In this document: in pieces, positions 1-7,793 of the stretch
Layout of the letters: each line of letters starts with the position of its first letter
How positions within the stretch are numbered: position 1 is the stretch's first letter
Assembly: GCA_965204465.1 (NCBI GenBank)
Contig: OZ241995.1
Location: forward strand, 930,001-994,000
DNA length: 64,000 nucleotides
DNA from: CBDBES01 sp965204465
GTDB lineage: Bacteria; Spirochaetota; Leptospiria; Turneriellales; CBDBES01
Direction: 5' to 3'
Made by a program: the position numbers and the translations under genes
The notes under the pieces: model-generated
Database searches by the model: none
Seen by the model: only the letters and a program-made list of their open reading frames with translations
Told to the model about the DNA's origin: nothing

Positions 1-22
1 TACACTAAAAGGAAATATTACA

Positions 23-2029
23 ATGATAAAATATATTACCATTTTCTTACTTTGGGGTGGTTCTGCCTTATTTGGAATTGAATTTTTAGCCATCCCCTAT
101 GCAAATAAAAAGGATCCAGCCCAATTTGGAGTATTCTTAAAGTGGTTTCCTAAAAAAGCAGCGGATAGATATGATATCTATTTTTTCAACCCTAAAAAAG
201 AAAAAATTGCCGTACAGAAATCTATTTTAAAATTAGAAGAGATCAAAAAAATTTTAGGCGAATCTTATTTTAAATATAAAAAGGAGTTAAAATCGGCAAC
301 AGATGAGGATTTTTTGAATAAATTATATACTCATCATCCCAATATATCTTTCTTTTCCATTTACGACCTTAAACTAGATAAAATACTGGCTAGCCGTTAT
401 ATCCATCTTTTTAAAAAAAAGCCTTTGTCTAAAAATGTAGGCTACCAGTTGATCTCTTATGCAAAAGGGAAAATCATGGAAAGATCACCTGTTATAAGAA
501 TTAATTGGAGAGATTATCCTAAGATCAACCCCCCTTCCAATATACGAATAAAGGCGGTAGATAAGGGTGCCAAAATAACCTGGGATAGGTCAGCAAAAGA
601 GGGATTGATAGGATATAATATTTATATTTCTAGCGATCAAAAAACTTATAAAAAATATAATCAAAAAATGATCATTATTTTTAAAGGCGTTGCGGATCAA
701 AAAAAAAGCAAACAAAAAAAGATAAAAGAACATGGCCGCTATACCATAGAATCATTAGTAAATCATAATACCTACTATCTTAAAATGACCACGGTGCATT
801 TTAGTCATGCAGAATCTGATTTCTCTAAAGAGATGAGTTTCATTCCACGTAAAGAAGAAATTCCATTGGCTCCATCTATTATTTCTATTAAGCAAGATAG
901 ATTTCCCCCTTTTGCTACCATACGATGGATCAGGAACACTTCAGGACCAGAAGTGGCCTATTATAATGTATATAGGGCCTCAAAAATGGATGGGCCTTTT
1001 ACCAGGATCAATCCTGTGCCCATTCCATCGGGAATAAATTATTACCAAGACAGTAAATTATTGGAATACGGCCACACCTACTGGTATGTATTAAAGGCAT
1101 TCGGTAAGGGTAATGAGAATAGTCCTCAGAGTATAGCCAAATATTTTAGCCCGGTTAAAAAAGTGCTTCCTCCTAAGGTAAAGATCGTTAAATTAATCTC
1201 AGGGATGAACCATATAAAAATGCATATATCCACTTTAGATAGTAAGTCTATTCTTAGATATGAGGTGATGCGCTCTATTGGATTAAAAGGAGAACTCAAG
1301 AAAATAGGCGAAATTTCTTTAGGTAACAAAGAGTATGTGGATAAAAATTTAAACCCTCGCCTTCTTTATTGTTATGTAGTATTATCCTTAGACATTTACG
1401 GTAATCTTTCAGATAAAAATGTTCCAAAATGCGCCAGGCCTGAAAATAAAGACAGATTAAATCCACCTTATAATGTGCATTCTTTTGCTGATCAGGGTGG
1501 TATTCTGGTTGAATGGGAAATGCAGGTAAATCCTTTTTTAGGTAGCTTTTATCTTTTTAGAAATTCCGAAAGAAATAAAAAATTTAAAAGGATAAAGATA
1601 CTATCCTCTCATTTCCGCAGATATATTGATCTGAAGGTGAACTTCAATATGAGATATTCCTACTATGTGGTTTCTGTTACAAAAGGAGGTTTACTGAGTG
1701 ATATATCGAATATTACTTCTGGTATTATAAGATCAAAGCCTCCTCTCCCGGTAAATGATCTGAAGGTATATCTCACACAAAAAAAACATTGTCTGATCAA
1801 CTGGAAATATTATTCAGATGATAATACTCATTTTCTGGTTATGGCCAGGGACTTAAGTACCAATAGAGAAATTCTTTTAGCCAAAAAAAGAAATTTCAAA
1901 AGGGAAAACAGGCCAAAGAGATTTGTCTGGAAGAAGCCATTGGCAGGGGATTACATTATTTATGTGGTTGTCGTCAATCAATATGATCAAAAGAGCCCTA
2001 TTGAGAAATATATAAAAATAAAAATATGA
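23..2029 (+). CDS. Secreted or envelope protein with repeated fibronectin type III-like domains
   Basis: The 668-residue protein opens with a hydrophobic signal-like segment (residues 1-18) and no lipobox cysteine, so export to the periplasm or surface is likely. From about residue 176 on it is a string of roughly 95-residue modules with FN3-like features: a Pro-rich start, a WxR/WxxS strand and a YNxYR/YxxY strand, at about 176-270, 285-380, 385-470, 475-570 and 575-668. The N-terminal 170 residues are not recognised. The start follows a purine-rich AAAAGGAAA site nine bases upstream. Its stop overlaps the queA start in an ATGA junction, so the two genes are probably co-transcribed although their jobs look unrelated. 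FN3 proteins usually mediate adhesion or scaffold assembly, but no ligand can be inferred. The domain assignment rests on pattern reading only. Confidence 0.7.
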   Translation: MIKYITIFLLWGGSALFGIEFLAIPYANKKDPAQFGVFLKWFPKKAADRYDIYFFNPKKEKIAVQKSILKLEEIKKILGESYFKYKKELKSATDEDFLNKLYTHHPNISFFSIYDLKLDKILASRYIHLFKKKPLSKNVGYQLISYAKGKIMERSPVIRINWRDYPKINPPSNIRIKAVDKGAKITWDRSAKEGLIGYNIYISSDQKTYKKYNQKMIIIFKGVADQKKSKQKKIKEHGRYTIESLVNHNTYYLKMTTVHFSHAESDFSKEMSFIPRKEEIPLAPSIISIKQDRFPPFATIRWIRNTSGPEVAYYNVYRASKMDGPFTRINPVPIPSGINYYQDSKLLEYGHTYWYVLKAFGKGNENSPQSIAKYFSPVKKVLPPKVKIVKLISGMNHIKMHISTLDSKSILRYEVMRSIGLKGELKKIGEISLGNKEYVDKNLNPRLLYCYVVLSLDIYGNLSDKNVPKCARPENKDRLNPPYNVHSFADQGGILVEWEMQVNPFLGSFYLFRNSERNKKFKRIKILSSHFRRYIDLKVNFNMRYSYYVVSVTKGGLLSDISNITSGIIRSKPPLPVNDLKVYLTQKKHCLINWKYYSDDNTHFLVMARDLSTNREILLAKKRNFKRENRPKRFVWKKPLAGDYIIYVVVVNQYDQKSPIEKYIKIKI

Positions 2030-3090
2030 AAATTGATTATGTTCTGCCGCCTAAAAGTATCGCTTATTTTCCGGTAAAGCCAAGAGATCATTCTAAATTG
2101 CTGGTTTTGGATAGATCGAATCAAAAATTAAAAGATCATTATTTCTATGAGCTTCCTGAAATTTTGCATCAAGAAGATATACTCATCTTTAATAATACAA
2201 GAGTAGAAGCCAGACGAGTTTTTTTAAGAAAAGAAGGAAAGCCTACTCAGTATGAATGCCTTTTTTTAGACAAAAAAGAACCTTCTGATCATATATGGAG
2301 AGTATTGATCAGGGGCTTGAAAAAAATCAAGGATGGAGATATATTATCCACAGTTAAACATCCAAATATAAAATTTAGGGTGTATAGAAAAAATATTCAA
2401 AATGATATTCAATGCGGGGTCGATCCTTTACAGGCCAGATATGCATTTTTAGAAGAGCCTTTTTCTTTAAAGGAAAGTGATTTTATGAATATAGGGGAGA
2501 TGCCTATTCCTCCTTATATAAAAAGAAAATTTTCTAAGTCAGACCAAGAAGATTATCAGTCTGTATTTGCGACGGAATCTGGTTCAAGCGCTGCCCCAAC
2601 TGCTTCTTTACATTTTACGGAGGATATTTTGAATAGGCTTAAACAAAGGGGAATTGAATTTTATTTTACCACTTTGCATGTGGGATATGGTACTTTTGCC
2701 CCCCTAAGAGAAGAAAATTTTAGATTACATAAATTGCATGAAGAAGAATATTCTCTTCCTGTAGAAACAGCCAAGCGCATACAGAAAAAAGATTATCGTC
2801 GTTTAATTGCAGTGGGAACCACAACATTAAGAGTACTAGAGACTATATACAGGCGCAGCAAAAAAAAATTTGATACTCATCTAATAGGCAAAACAGATAT
2901 TTTTTTACATCCACCGGACAAAATTAATTCAGTGGATGCATTGATCACTAATTTTCATTTACCTAATTCTAGTTTATTGCTTTTAGTTGCATGCATGGTG
3001 AAGGAAAAATTTCTATTGGAAGCCTATTCGTATGCAATCTCTAAAGAATATCGATTCTTTTCTTATGGGGATGCAATGTTCATTCAATAG
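2026..3090 (+). CDS. queA: S-adenosylmethionine:tRNA ribosyltransferase-isomerase (QueA)
   Basis: QueA moves the ribosyl part of S-adenosylmethionine onto 7-aminomethyl-7-deazaguanine in tRNA, giving epoxyqueuosine, the step before queuosine in wobble modification of GUN-anticodon tRNAs. The 354-residue length is normal for the family. Visible family blocks are SSAAPTASLHFT near residue 187, TTLHVGYGTFAPL near 213, AVGTTTLRVLE near 263 and ITNFHLPNSSLLLL near 306. The ATG overlaps the stop of the preceding FN3 gene by four bases (ATGA), indicating translational coupling. A queD-type gene for the early part of the same pathway lies at 55508 in this window, not linked in an operon. Assignment is firm. 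Confidence 0.96.
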   Translation: MKIDYVLPPKSIAYFPVKPRDHSKLLVLDRSNQKLKDHYFYELPEILHQEDILIFNNTRVEARRVFLRKEGKPTQYECLFLDKKEPSDHIWRVLIRGLKKIKDGDILSTVKHPNIKFRVYRKNIQNDIQCGVDPLQARYAFLEEPFSLKESDFMNIGEMPIPPYIKRKFSKSDQEDYQSVFATESGSSAAPTASLHFTEDILNRLKQRGIEFYFTTLHVGYGTFAPLREENFRLHKLHEEEYSLPVETAKRIQKKDYRRLIAVGTTTLRVLETIYRRSKKKFDTHLIGKTDIFLHPPDKINSVDALITNFHLPNSSLLLLVACMVKEKFLLEAYSYAISKEYRFFSYGDAMFIQ

Positions 3091-3476
3091 CTACTTATCC
3101 TTTAATACTTTGTATTTTAAGCAAAGTTTGTTTTGGTGTAATAAGATTGAACTCATTCTGAATGCAATGGATTCTGAATATTTTCTAATTATACAATTGT
3201 TATAAATAATTTGTTGCGTTGCTATGTCATTTTATAAGATTGTCAGGTAATTAAGAAAGCTTGTTGCATGGATATTTTTCACATTTTTAGACAGCCTCAT
3301 TTAGAGCACCTTAAGACTAAATCAAGAAAATCTAATTGGTATGTTAAGATATACCATTTACCTGTAGATATTATTCAATCTAGTGCCAGAAGATACAAAA
3401 CAATGATTTATTTCAATCTTTTAAAAGATACAACTGATCGATCGACTATTTCTCCTATGAATTAAATTGATCTTCT
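3091..3476 (+). other. Intergenic stretch with a doubtful 65-codon ORF
   Basis: The 386 bases between queA and the ABC permease contain an open frame at 3268-3465 (65 codons, ATG, basic, no recognisable motif) ending 11 bases before the permease start. It has no clear ribosome-binding site and may be chance or a gene remnant. A weak six-pair stem (3107-3112 with 3122-3127) followed by a T-rich stretch could end queA transcription. Nothing else was seen. Confidence 0.25.
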
Positions 3477-4259
3477 ATGCTGGGAAAAAACTTTAGAAGA
3501 TTATTTGGATTATGTTATTTAGAACTTAAATACAGATTCAAGCCAATGCGATTGGGAGTATTCTGGAGTCTGCTTAAACCAACTTTTCAATTTATTGTTT
3601 TTTATAGTGTATTTAGCTATATATTTAAAGTAAATTTAAATCGCCCTAATTATGCCTCAGAATTATTTTTAGGAGTAATTCTATGGAATTTTTTTGCCCA
3701 ATCCACACATAATTCTTTATATTCTATAATTAATAATGCAAAATTTATTTTGAACGTTCACATGGATATACATTTAATTCCTATGAGCTCTTTTTTAGTT
3801 TCTTCTTTTACATTTATTTTGTCCTTTGTCGTTTTTCTAGTGATTTATTTATTCACAGAAGGAAAAGCCTCTGATCATGTATTTATACCATATAGATTAT
3901 TTATTGGGTTTATTTCACTTATTATGCTCATATATGGAATTGGCTCTATACTTTCCTGGACTGCCTGCTTCTATAGAGATATACAACCAGTATGGGAACT
4001 TATTTTGATATATGGGATATTTATTTCACCCGTGATTTATACCATTCCTATACCAGATGATATGGTTTATCTTTATTATTCTTTAAACCCAATAGCTTTT
4101 CCTTTGGAAATGGTAAAATCTTATTTTTTTCCTTTAACCCCTAGAATGGAGCAAGATTTCTATTGGCAGATCATATATTTTTTGTCTCTTTTTCTTTTGT
4201 TGATTTTGGGTTATGTATTCATGAAGAAAATAGAGCTTAATATTAGAGATAGTCTATGA
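3477..4259 (+). CDS. ABC-2 type polysaccharide export permease
   Basis: A 260-residue integral membrane protein with about six hydrophobic segments. The N-terminal amphipathic part contains the family-typical stretch RFKPMRLGVFWSLLKPTFQF, seen in Wzm/KpsM/TagG permeases that export O-antigen, capsule or teichoic-acid chains. The last bases overlap the start of the ATPase gene (ATGA), so the two make one transporter. A glycosyltransferase follows 370 bases downstream, which agrees with a surface-glycan role. The substrate cannot be read from the sequence. No strong ribosome-binding site precedes the ATG. Confidence 0.88.
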   Translation: MLGKNFRRLFGLCYLELKYRFKPMRLGVFWSLLKPTFQFIVFYSVFSYIFKVNLNRPNYASELFLGVILWNFFAQSTHNSLYSIINNAKFILNVHMDIHLIPMSSFLVSSFTFILSFVVFLVIYLFTEGKASDHVFIPYRLFIGFISLIMLIYGIGSILSWTACFYRDIQPVWELILIYGIFISPVIYTIPIPDDMVYLYYSLNPIAFPLEMVKSYFFPLTPRMEQDFYWQIIYFLSLFLLLILGYVFMKKIELNIRDSL

Positions 4260-4891
4260 TTCGATTTGAAAATACAAGTAAATGGTTCATGCACAATAAA
4301 ATGAAAAACTATATACTTAAAAATTTTTCTTATACTTTTGAATCAGGTATATTTGGAGTTTATGGTCCCAATGGATCGGGTAAGTCTTCCCTTATGCGTT
4401 TAATAGCGGGAACTTTGATACCAAATAAAGGAAATATTTATAAAAAAGGTTTAGTGGTCCCCTTTTTACAGTTAGGTATTTCTTTCAATGATGAGCTTTC
4501 AGGCGAGGAAAACATTTTTGTCAATGGCTGTCTTTTAGATCTGCCATGGAAAACTTTAAAAAATATTACAAACGAGATCATATCTTTTGCTGCTTTGTCA
4601 GACTATAAAGAGAAGCCTCTTAAATTTTATTCTTCTGGAATGAAAGCACGTCTGGCCTATTCCATTTCCAAGTACGCTAATGGGGATATTTATATTTTTG
4701 ATGAGATATTAGCAGTGGGGGATGAAGACTTCCAGAAGAAGTGCTGGGAACACCTTCATTTTTTAAGAGAGAAAAAAAATCTTATTTTTGTCGTTAGTCA
4801 TGACCATGATTACCTAAAAGAATATTCTGATAAAATTGTACTTTGTTCTCATGAAACGAATCCTGTAATAGAAAATAATAAATATTCTTAA
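4256..4891 (+). CDS. ABC transporter ATPase for polysaccharide export (Wzt/TagH type)
   Basis: This 211-residue ATPase has a Walker A GPNGSGKSS near residue 36, the signature segment FYSSGMKARLAYS near 125, Walker B IYIFDEILAVGDEDF near 146 and an H-loop VSHD near 180. The spacing and the SSGM signature are those of Wzt/KpsT/TagH ATPases, which pair with ABC-2 polysaccharide permeases such as the one overlapping it upstream. It ends soon after the H-loop and lacks the C-terminal carbohydrate-binding domain found in some Wzt proteins, so it resembles the short KpsT-like form. It would power export of a lipid-linked or capsular glycan across the inner membrane. Confidence 0.9.
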   Translation: MIRFENTSKWFMHNKMKNYILKNFSYTFESGIFGVYGPNGSGKSSLMRLIAGTLIPNKGNIYKKGLVVPFLQLGISFNDELSGEENIFVNGCLLDLPWKTLKNITNEIISFAALSDYKEKPLKFYSSGMKARLAYSISKYANGDIYIFDEILAVGDEDFQKKCWEHLHFLREKKNLIFVVSHDHDYLKEYSDKIVLCSHETNPVIENNKYS

Positions 4892-4949
4892 AAATAATAT
4901 GAAATATACTTATTTTCAAAGTTTCTAAAAGAAGGTTTAAAGAAGTTTG

Positions 4950-5201
4950 TCATTTGCTGGTTTTATTGATTATGAACTTTTTGTTAATAAAAAATGCACT
5001 CAAAGCTTGATTAGTATCATTATCATAATGACTATGAGATTTCCCGCAAGTGTTAAAAAATAAAAAAGACTTGTCATCGTAAGCGTTCAAAAAATATGCG
5101 TGTATTCCAATATGCGTGTATTCCCATAAGTCATTGATAAAGAATATGTTAATATCTCTAAAGAAGTTAATTATTATATTCATGAAATGATAATTGTACA
5201 A
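4950..5201 (-). pseudogene. Possible remnant of a heparinase II/III-like (polysaccharide lyase) gene
   Basis: The minus strand has an 83-codon open stretch between the export ATPase and the glycosyltransferase. Its middle reads DDKSFLFFNTCGKSHSHYDN and continues AFFINKKFIIN. This resembles the conserved block of heparinase II/III and alginate-lyase-like proteins, where a GxxSHxHxD core is followed by a strand ending in a G-K/N-K-P-hhID motif. Such genes are common in exopolysaccharide loci. The stretch is far shorter than a real lyase (over 500 residues), has no ribosome-binding site and carries a 16-bp tandem duplication inside it, so it is read as a decayed fragment. The similarity was judged by eye only. 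Confidence 0.35.
5093..5124. repeat. 16-bp tandem duplication
   Basis: The 16-base unit AATATGCGTGTATTCC occurs twice back to back (5093-5108 and 5109-5124). A 16-base step would shift a reading frame, which agrees with decay of the surrounding minus-strand gene remnant. Confidence 0.85.
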
Positions 5202-5264
5202 AGGTAAGAAATTCTTTTTAAATTCTTTTTAATGAAAAATTATCAATATATTAACTCATAACTC

Positions 5265-6425
5265 ATGAAGAAAATAAAAATACTACACGTTTTTCAACAA
5301 TTTTCCAATGACAGTTATGGCGGCATTGAAGAAGTTATCAGGCAATTATGTATTAGGACTCAAAAATTTAACATAGAAAACAAAGTGTTTACCCTACAGA
5401 AAAAAAAGAATGTACCTTTCAAAAACAACTTTAATAATATCATGGTTGTTTCTTGTCCGACTACTTTTAGAATAGCTTCCACTAGTTTTTCTATGAATTG
5501 TTTCAAGGCATTTAAAAGAGAAACAAATTGGGCAGATATCATTCATTATCATTTTCCATGGCCGTTTGCAGACTTGCTTCATCTACTGATAGTAAGGAAG
5601 AAAAAACCAGCTATTGTAACATACCATTCAGACATTGTACGTCAAAAAATTCTAAAAATAATATATACACCTCTTATGTATTATTTTCTGAACTCTATGA
5701 AATTGACGATCACTGACTCGCCTCAATATAAAAAGACAAGTAAAATATTATCAAAGCTTAAGTCTGAAGTAACGGCAATTCAGATTGACTTGGATAGAAA
5801 ATTAATGCCCGATCCAGATAAAGAAAGAATCGCTTTTTGGAAATCAAAATTAAGCAATAAATTCTTTTTATTTATTGGACGACTGACTTATTACAAAGGC
5901 GTTCATTTTCTTGTGGATGCTTTAAAAGGAACAGGTTATCCTTGTGTGATTGCAGGTGATGGCCAGGAAATGCATAAAATAAAAAAGAAAATTAAAGATT
6001 TAAAAATTAATAATATTCATTTAACTGGATCCATTGCACATAGAGATAAAATAGCCCTGCTCCATTTATGCTATGCTCTGGTTTTACCCTCTATCTATCG
6101 TTCAGAGGCCTTTGGGATTGTATTATTAGAAGGAGCCATGTTTGGAAAGCCACTTATCTCAACAGAGTTAGGCACGGCCACATCTAAAATAAATATACAT
6201 AATGAAACCGGTATCGTTGTGCCCCCGCATAATACAGAAATGCTTAGAAACGCTCTTACAGATCTATGGGAGAATCCACAAAAAGTAAGAAAATTTGGAA
6301 AGAATGCAAAGAAACATTTCGAACGCAATTTTGCATCAAAAGACATGTCATTTAATTATGCGCAGGTTTACCAGAGAATATATAATAACCACATTGATCC
6401 TAATTTTGGTAAGAAACAGAAGTAG
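5265..6425 (+). CDS. Glycosyltransferase family 4 (GT-B fold)
   Basis: A 386-residue cytoplasmic glycosyltransferase. The N-terminal half starts with the usual HVFQQF strand and a glycine-containing GGIEEVIRQL helix. The C-terminal half has FIGRLTYYKGVHFLVDAL and the diagnostic E-x7-E region SEAFGIVLLEGAMFGKPLI (near residue 280), where the two glutamates contact the sugar-nucleotide donor. It probably adds a hexose during synthesis of the glycan exported by the ABC pair upstream. Donor and acceptor cannot be inferred. It stands alone after a 373-base gap and has no membrane segment. Confidence 0.88.
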   Translation: MKKIKILHVFQQFSNDSYGGIEEVIRQLCIRTQKFNIENKVFTLQKKKNVPFKNNFNNIMVVSCPTTFRIASTSFSMNCFKAFKRETNWADIIHYHFPWPFADLLHLLIVRKKKPAIVTYHSDIVRQKILKIIYTPLMYYFLNSMKLTITDSPQYKKTSKILSKLKSEVTAIQIDLDRKLMPDPDKERIAFWKSKLSNKFFLFIGRLTYYKGVHFLVDALKGTGYPCVIAGDGQEMHKIKKKIKDLKINNIHLTGSIAHRDKIALLHLCYALVLPSIYRSEAFGIVLLEGAMFGKPLISTELGTATSKINIHNETGIVVPPHNTEMLRNALTDLWENPQKVRKFGKNAKKHFERNFASKDMSFNYAQVYQRIYNNHIDPNFGKKQK

Positions 6426-6506
6426 AATTGCTGCCAAAATAAATATAATTTGATCATTTAGCAAAAACAGTTTTTTTTCAAGTAAGGCTAAAAAGTTAAT
6501 TTTTTA

Positions 6507-6534
6507 TTTACAATTTTATAATTTTCTGTATAAT
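6507..6534 (+). promoter_or_regulatory. Candidate sigma-70 promoter ahead of the zinc-ribbon/truB pair
   Basis: TTTACA (6507-6512) and a perfect TATAAT (6529-6534) are 16 bases apart, pointing at the gene starting at 6685. The region is so AT-rich that a chance match is quite possible. Nothing else was found in 6426-6684. Confidence 0.28.
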
Positions 6535-6684
6535 ATTTTTTAACCATTTTCGACCGTGATCAGCAATTTTTATTTTGTTGCTACTATATTCAATTTTCAA
6601 AAATTGACCATTGACTAAGATAAGAAAAATAATCGAATATTTTAAAGAGGTAAAAATTTTCTTACTAATTTATTTTTTATTTTT

Positions 6685-6906
6685 ATGGAAGAAGATACAA
6701 ATGACGAGTTAAATCAAAATATCCCCGATATTGAAGAAGAAGACGATGATTTGACAGATCAAGAGTCAATAGGGATTTTCGTAAGCTATGTATGCGAAGA
6801 TTGTGATTATCGCTGGGATATCAAATTTCAGGATGAATTAGAAGCAGAAATGAATGAAGCGCAGCATTGTTTGATGTGTGGAAGCCTTAATTCTGTTCAA
6901 ATTTAG
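6685..6906 (+). CDS. Small acidic zinc-ribbon-like protein
   Basis: A 73-residue protein whose first 30 residues are very acidic (runs of E and D). The C-terminal half has two CxxC knuckles, C37-E-D-C40 and C62-L-M-C65, enough to hold one zinc ion in a small ribbon. Between them is an aromatic/acidic stretch (DYRWDIKF). No enzyme family is recognised; a protein- or nucleic-acid-binding accessory role is only a guess. It lies eight bases before truB and is probably co-transcribed with it, which hints weakly at an RNA or translation link. An AAAGAGG site lies about 35 bases upstream, too far to act as the ribosome-binding site. Confidence 0.7.
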   Translation: MEEDTNDELNQNIPDIEEEDDDLTDQESIGIFVSYVCEDCDYRWDIKFQDELEAEMNEAQHCLMCGSLNSVQI

Positions 6907-6914
6907 TACTTTAA

Positions 6915-7778
6915 TTGATCGATAAAAATTACTTCATACTGGCAAATAAATCCAGTGGCACGACTTCTCGTTCCTTTATGGAACGCATCGTTGAAGACCC
7001 TAAGAATACCAAATGTGGATTAGAGGGTATCCTGGATCCTTTTGCTTCTGGGTTGGTCCTGATTGGTGTTGGCTATGCGACTAAATTTTTTTCTTTTTTT
7101 GCTTCTCTATCTAAAACATATGAAGCAGTTCTTCTTCTGGGGAAAGAAACAGATACATTGGATCCCACTGGTATAGCCATAAAAAGTAAACCAGTTCCTC
7201 CTTTAAGTGGATCAAAAATAATATCTATTTTTAGTCAATTCATAGGTAAGACAAAACAAAAACCGCCTATCTATTCAAATGTTAAAATAAATGGAAGACC
7301 TGCCAGAAAATTAGCAAGAGAAGGCACAATTGTAGAGTTAAATAAAAAAGAAGTATATGTGCATGATTTAAGGCTTTCTAAATTCGACAGCTGCCATATA
7401 CACTTCGAATGCTGTACGAGTAAAGGGGTATATATTCGATCCTTAGGACGTGATATTGCAGAGGCTTTAGGTACGGTAGGACATTTAATTCATCTGAATA
7501 GATCCCAAATAGGCAAGTTCAGTATAAAGCAAATTGAGGATAGCACAGAAGAAAATGCATGGATGAAAAAAATGTCTATTGCTGAGGCTCTCTATTGGTT
7601 TCCTGAGATCCATTTAGAGAATAAATTTGTGACCATTCTTAGAAGAGGACAAAGCTTTCCCTATCCGGTTCCCAATGGTATATATAAATTGAATAGCCAG
7701 AATATATTTGCTGGTTTAGTGGAAGCCCAAAACGGAATGATGAAACCAAGGAAAATGATTTTTGATAGATCATCTTAA
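6915..7778 (+). CDS. truB: tRNA pseudouridine-55 synthase TruB
   Basis: TruB converts U55 of the T-loop of tRNAs to pseudouridine. In 287 residues it has the catalytic block GILDPFASGLV with Asp41, the KTYEAVLLLG strand, and the later YIRSLGRDIAEALGTVGHL block. The usual GHTGTLDP before the catalytic Asp is changed to GLEGILDP, so the otherwise well-conserved His is absent. The start is TTG, eight bases after the zinc-ribbon stop, with no convincing ribosome-binding site. No upstream in-frame alternative fits better, because the protein already begins at the normal ILANKSSG strand. It converges on purL with only 15 bases between the stops. Confidence 0.9.
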   Translation: MIDKNYFILANKSSGTTSRSFMERIVEDPKNTKCGLEGILDPFASGLVLIGVGYATKFFSFFASLSKTYEAVLLLGKETDTLDPTGIAIKSKPVPPLSGSKIISIFSQFIGKTKQKPPIYSNVKINGRPARKLAREGTIVELNKKEVYVHDLRLSKFDSCHIHFECCTSKGVYIRSLGRDIAEALGTVGHLIHLNRSQIGKFSIKQIEDSTEENAWMKKMSIAEALYWFPEIHLENKFVTILRRGQSFPYPVPNGIYKLNSQNIFAGLVEAQNGMMKPRKMIFDRSS

Positions 7779-7793
7779 AATATAAGAACCCTT

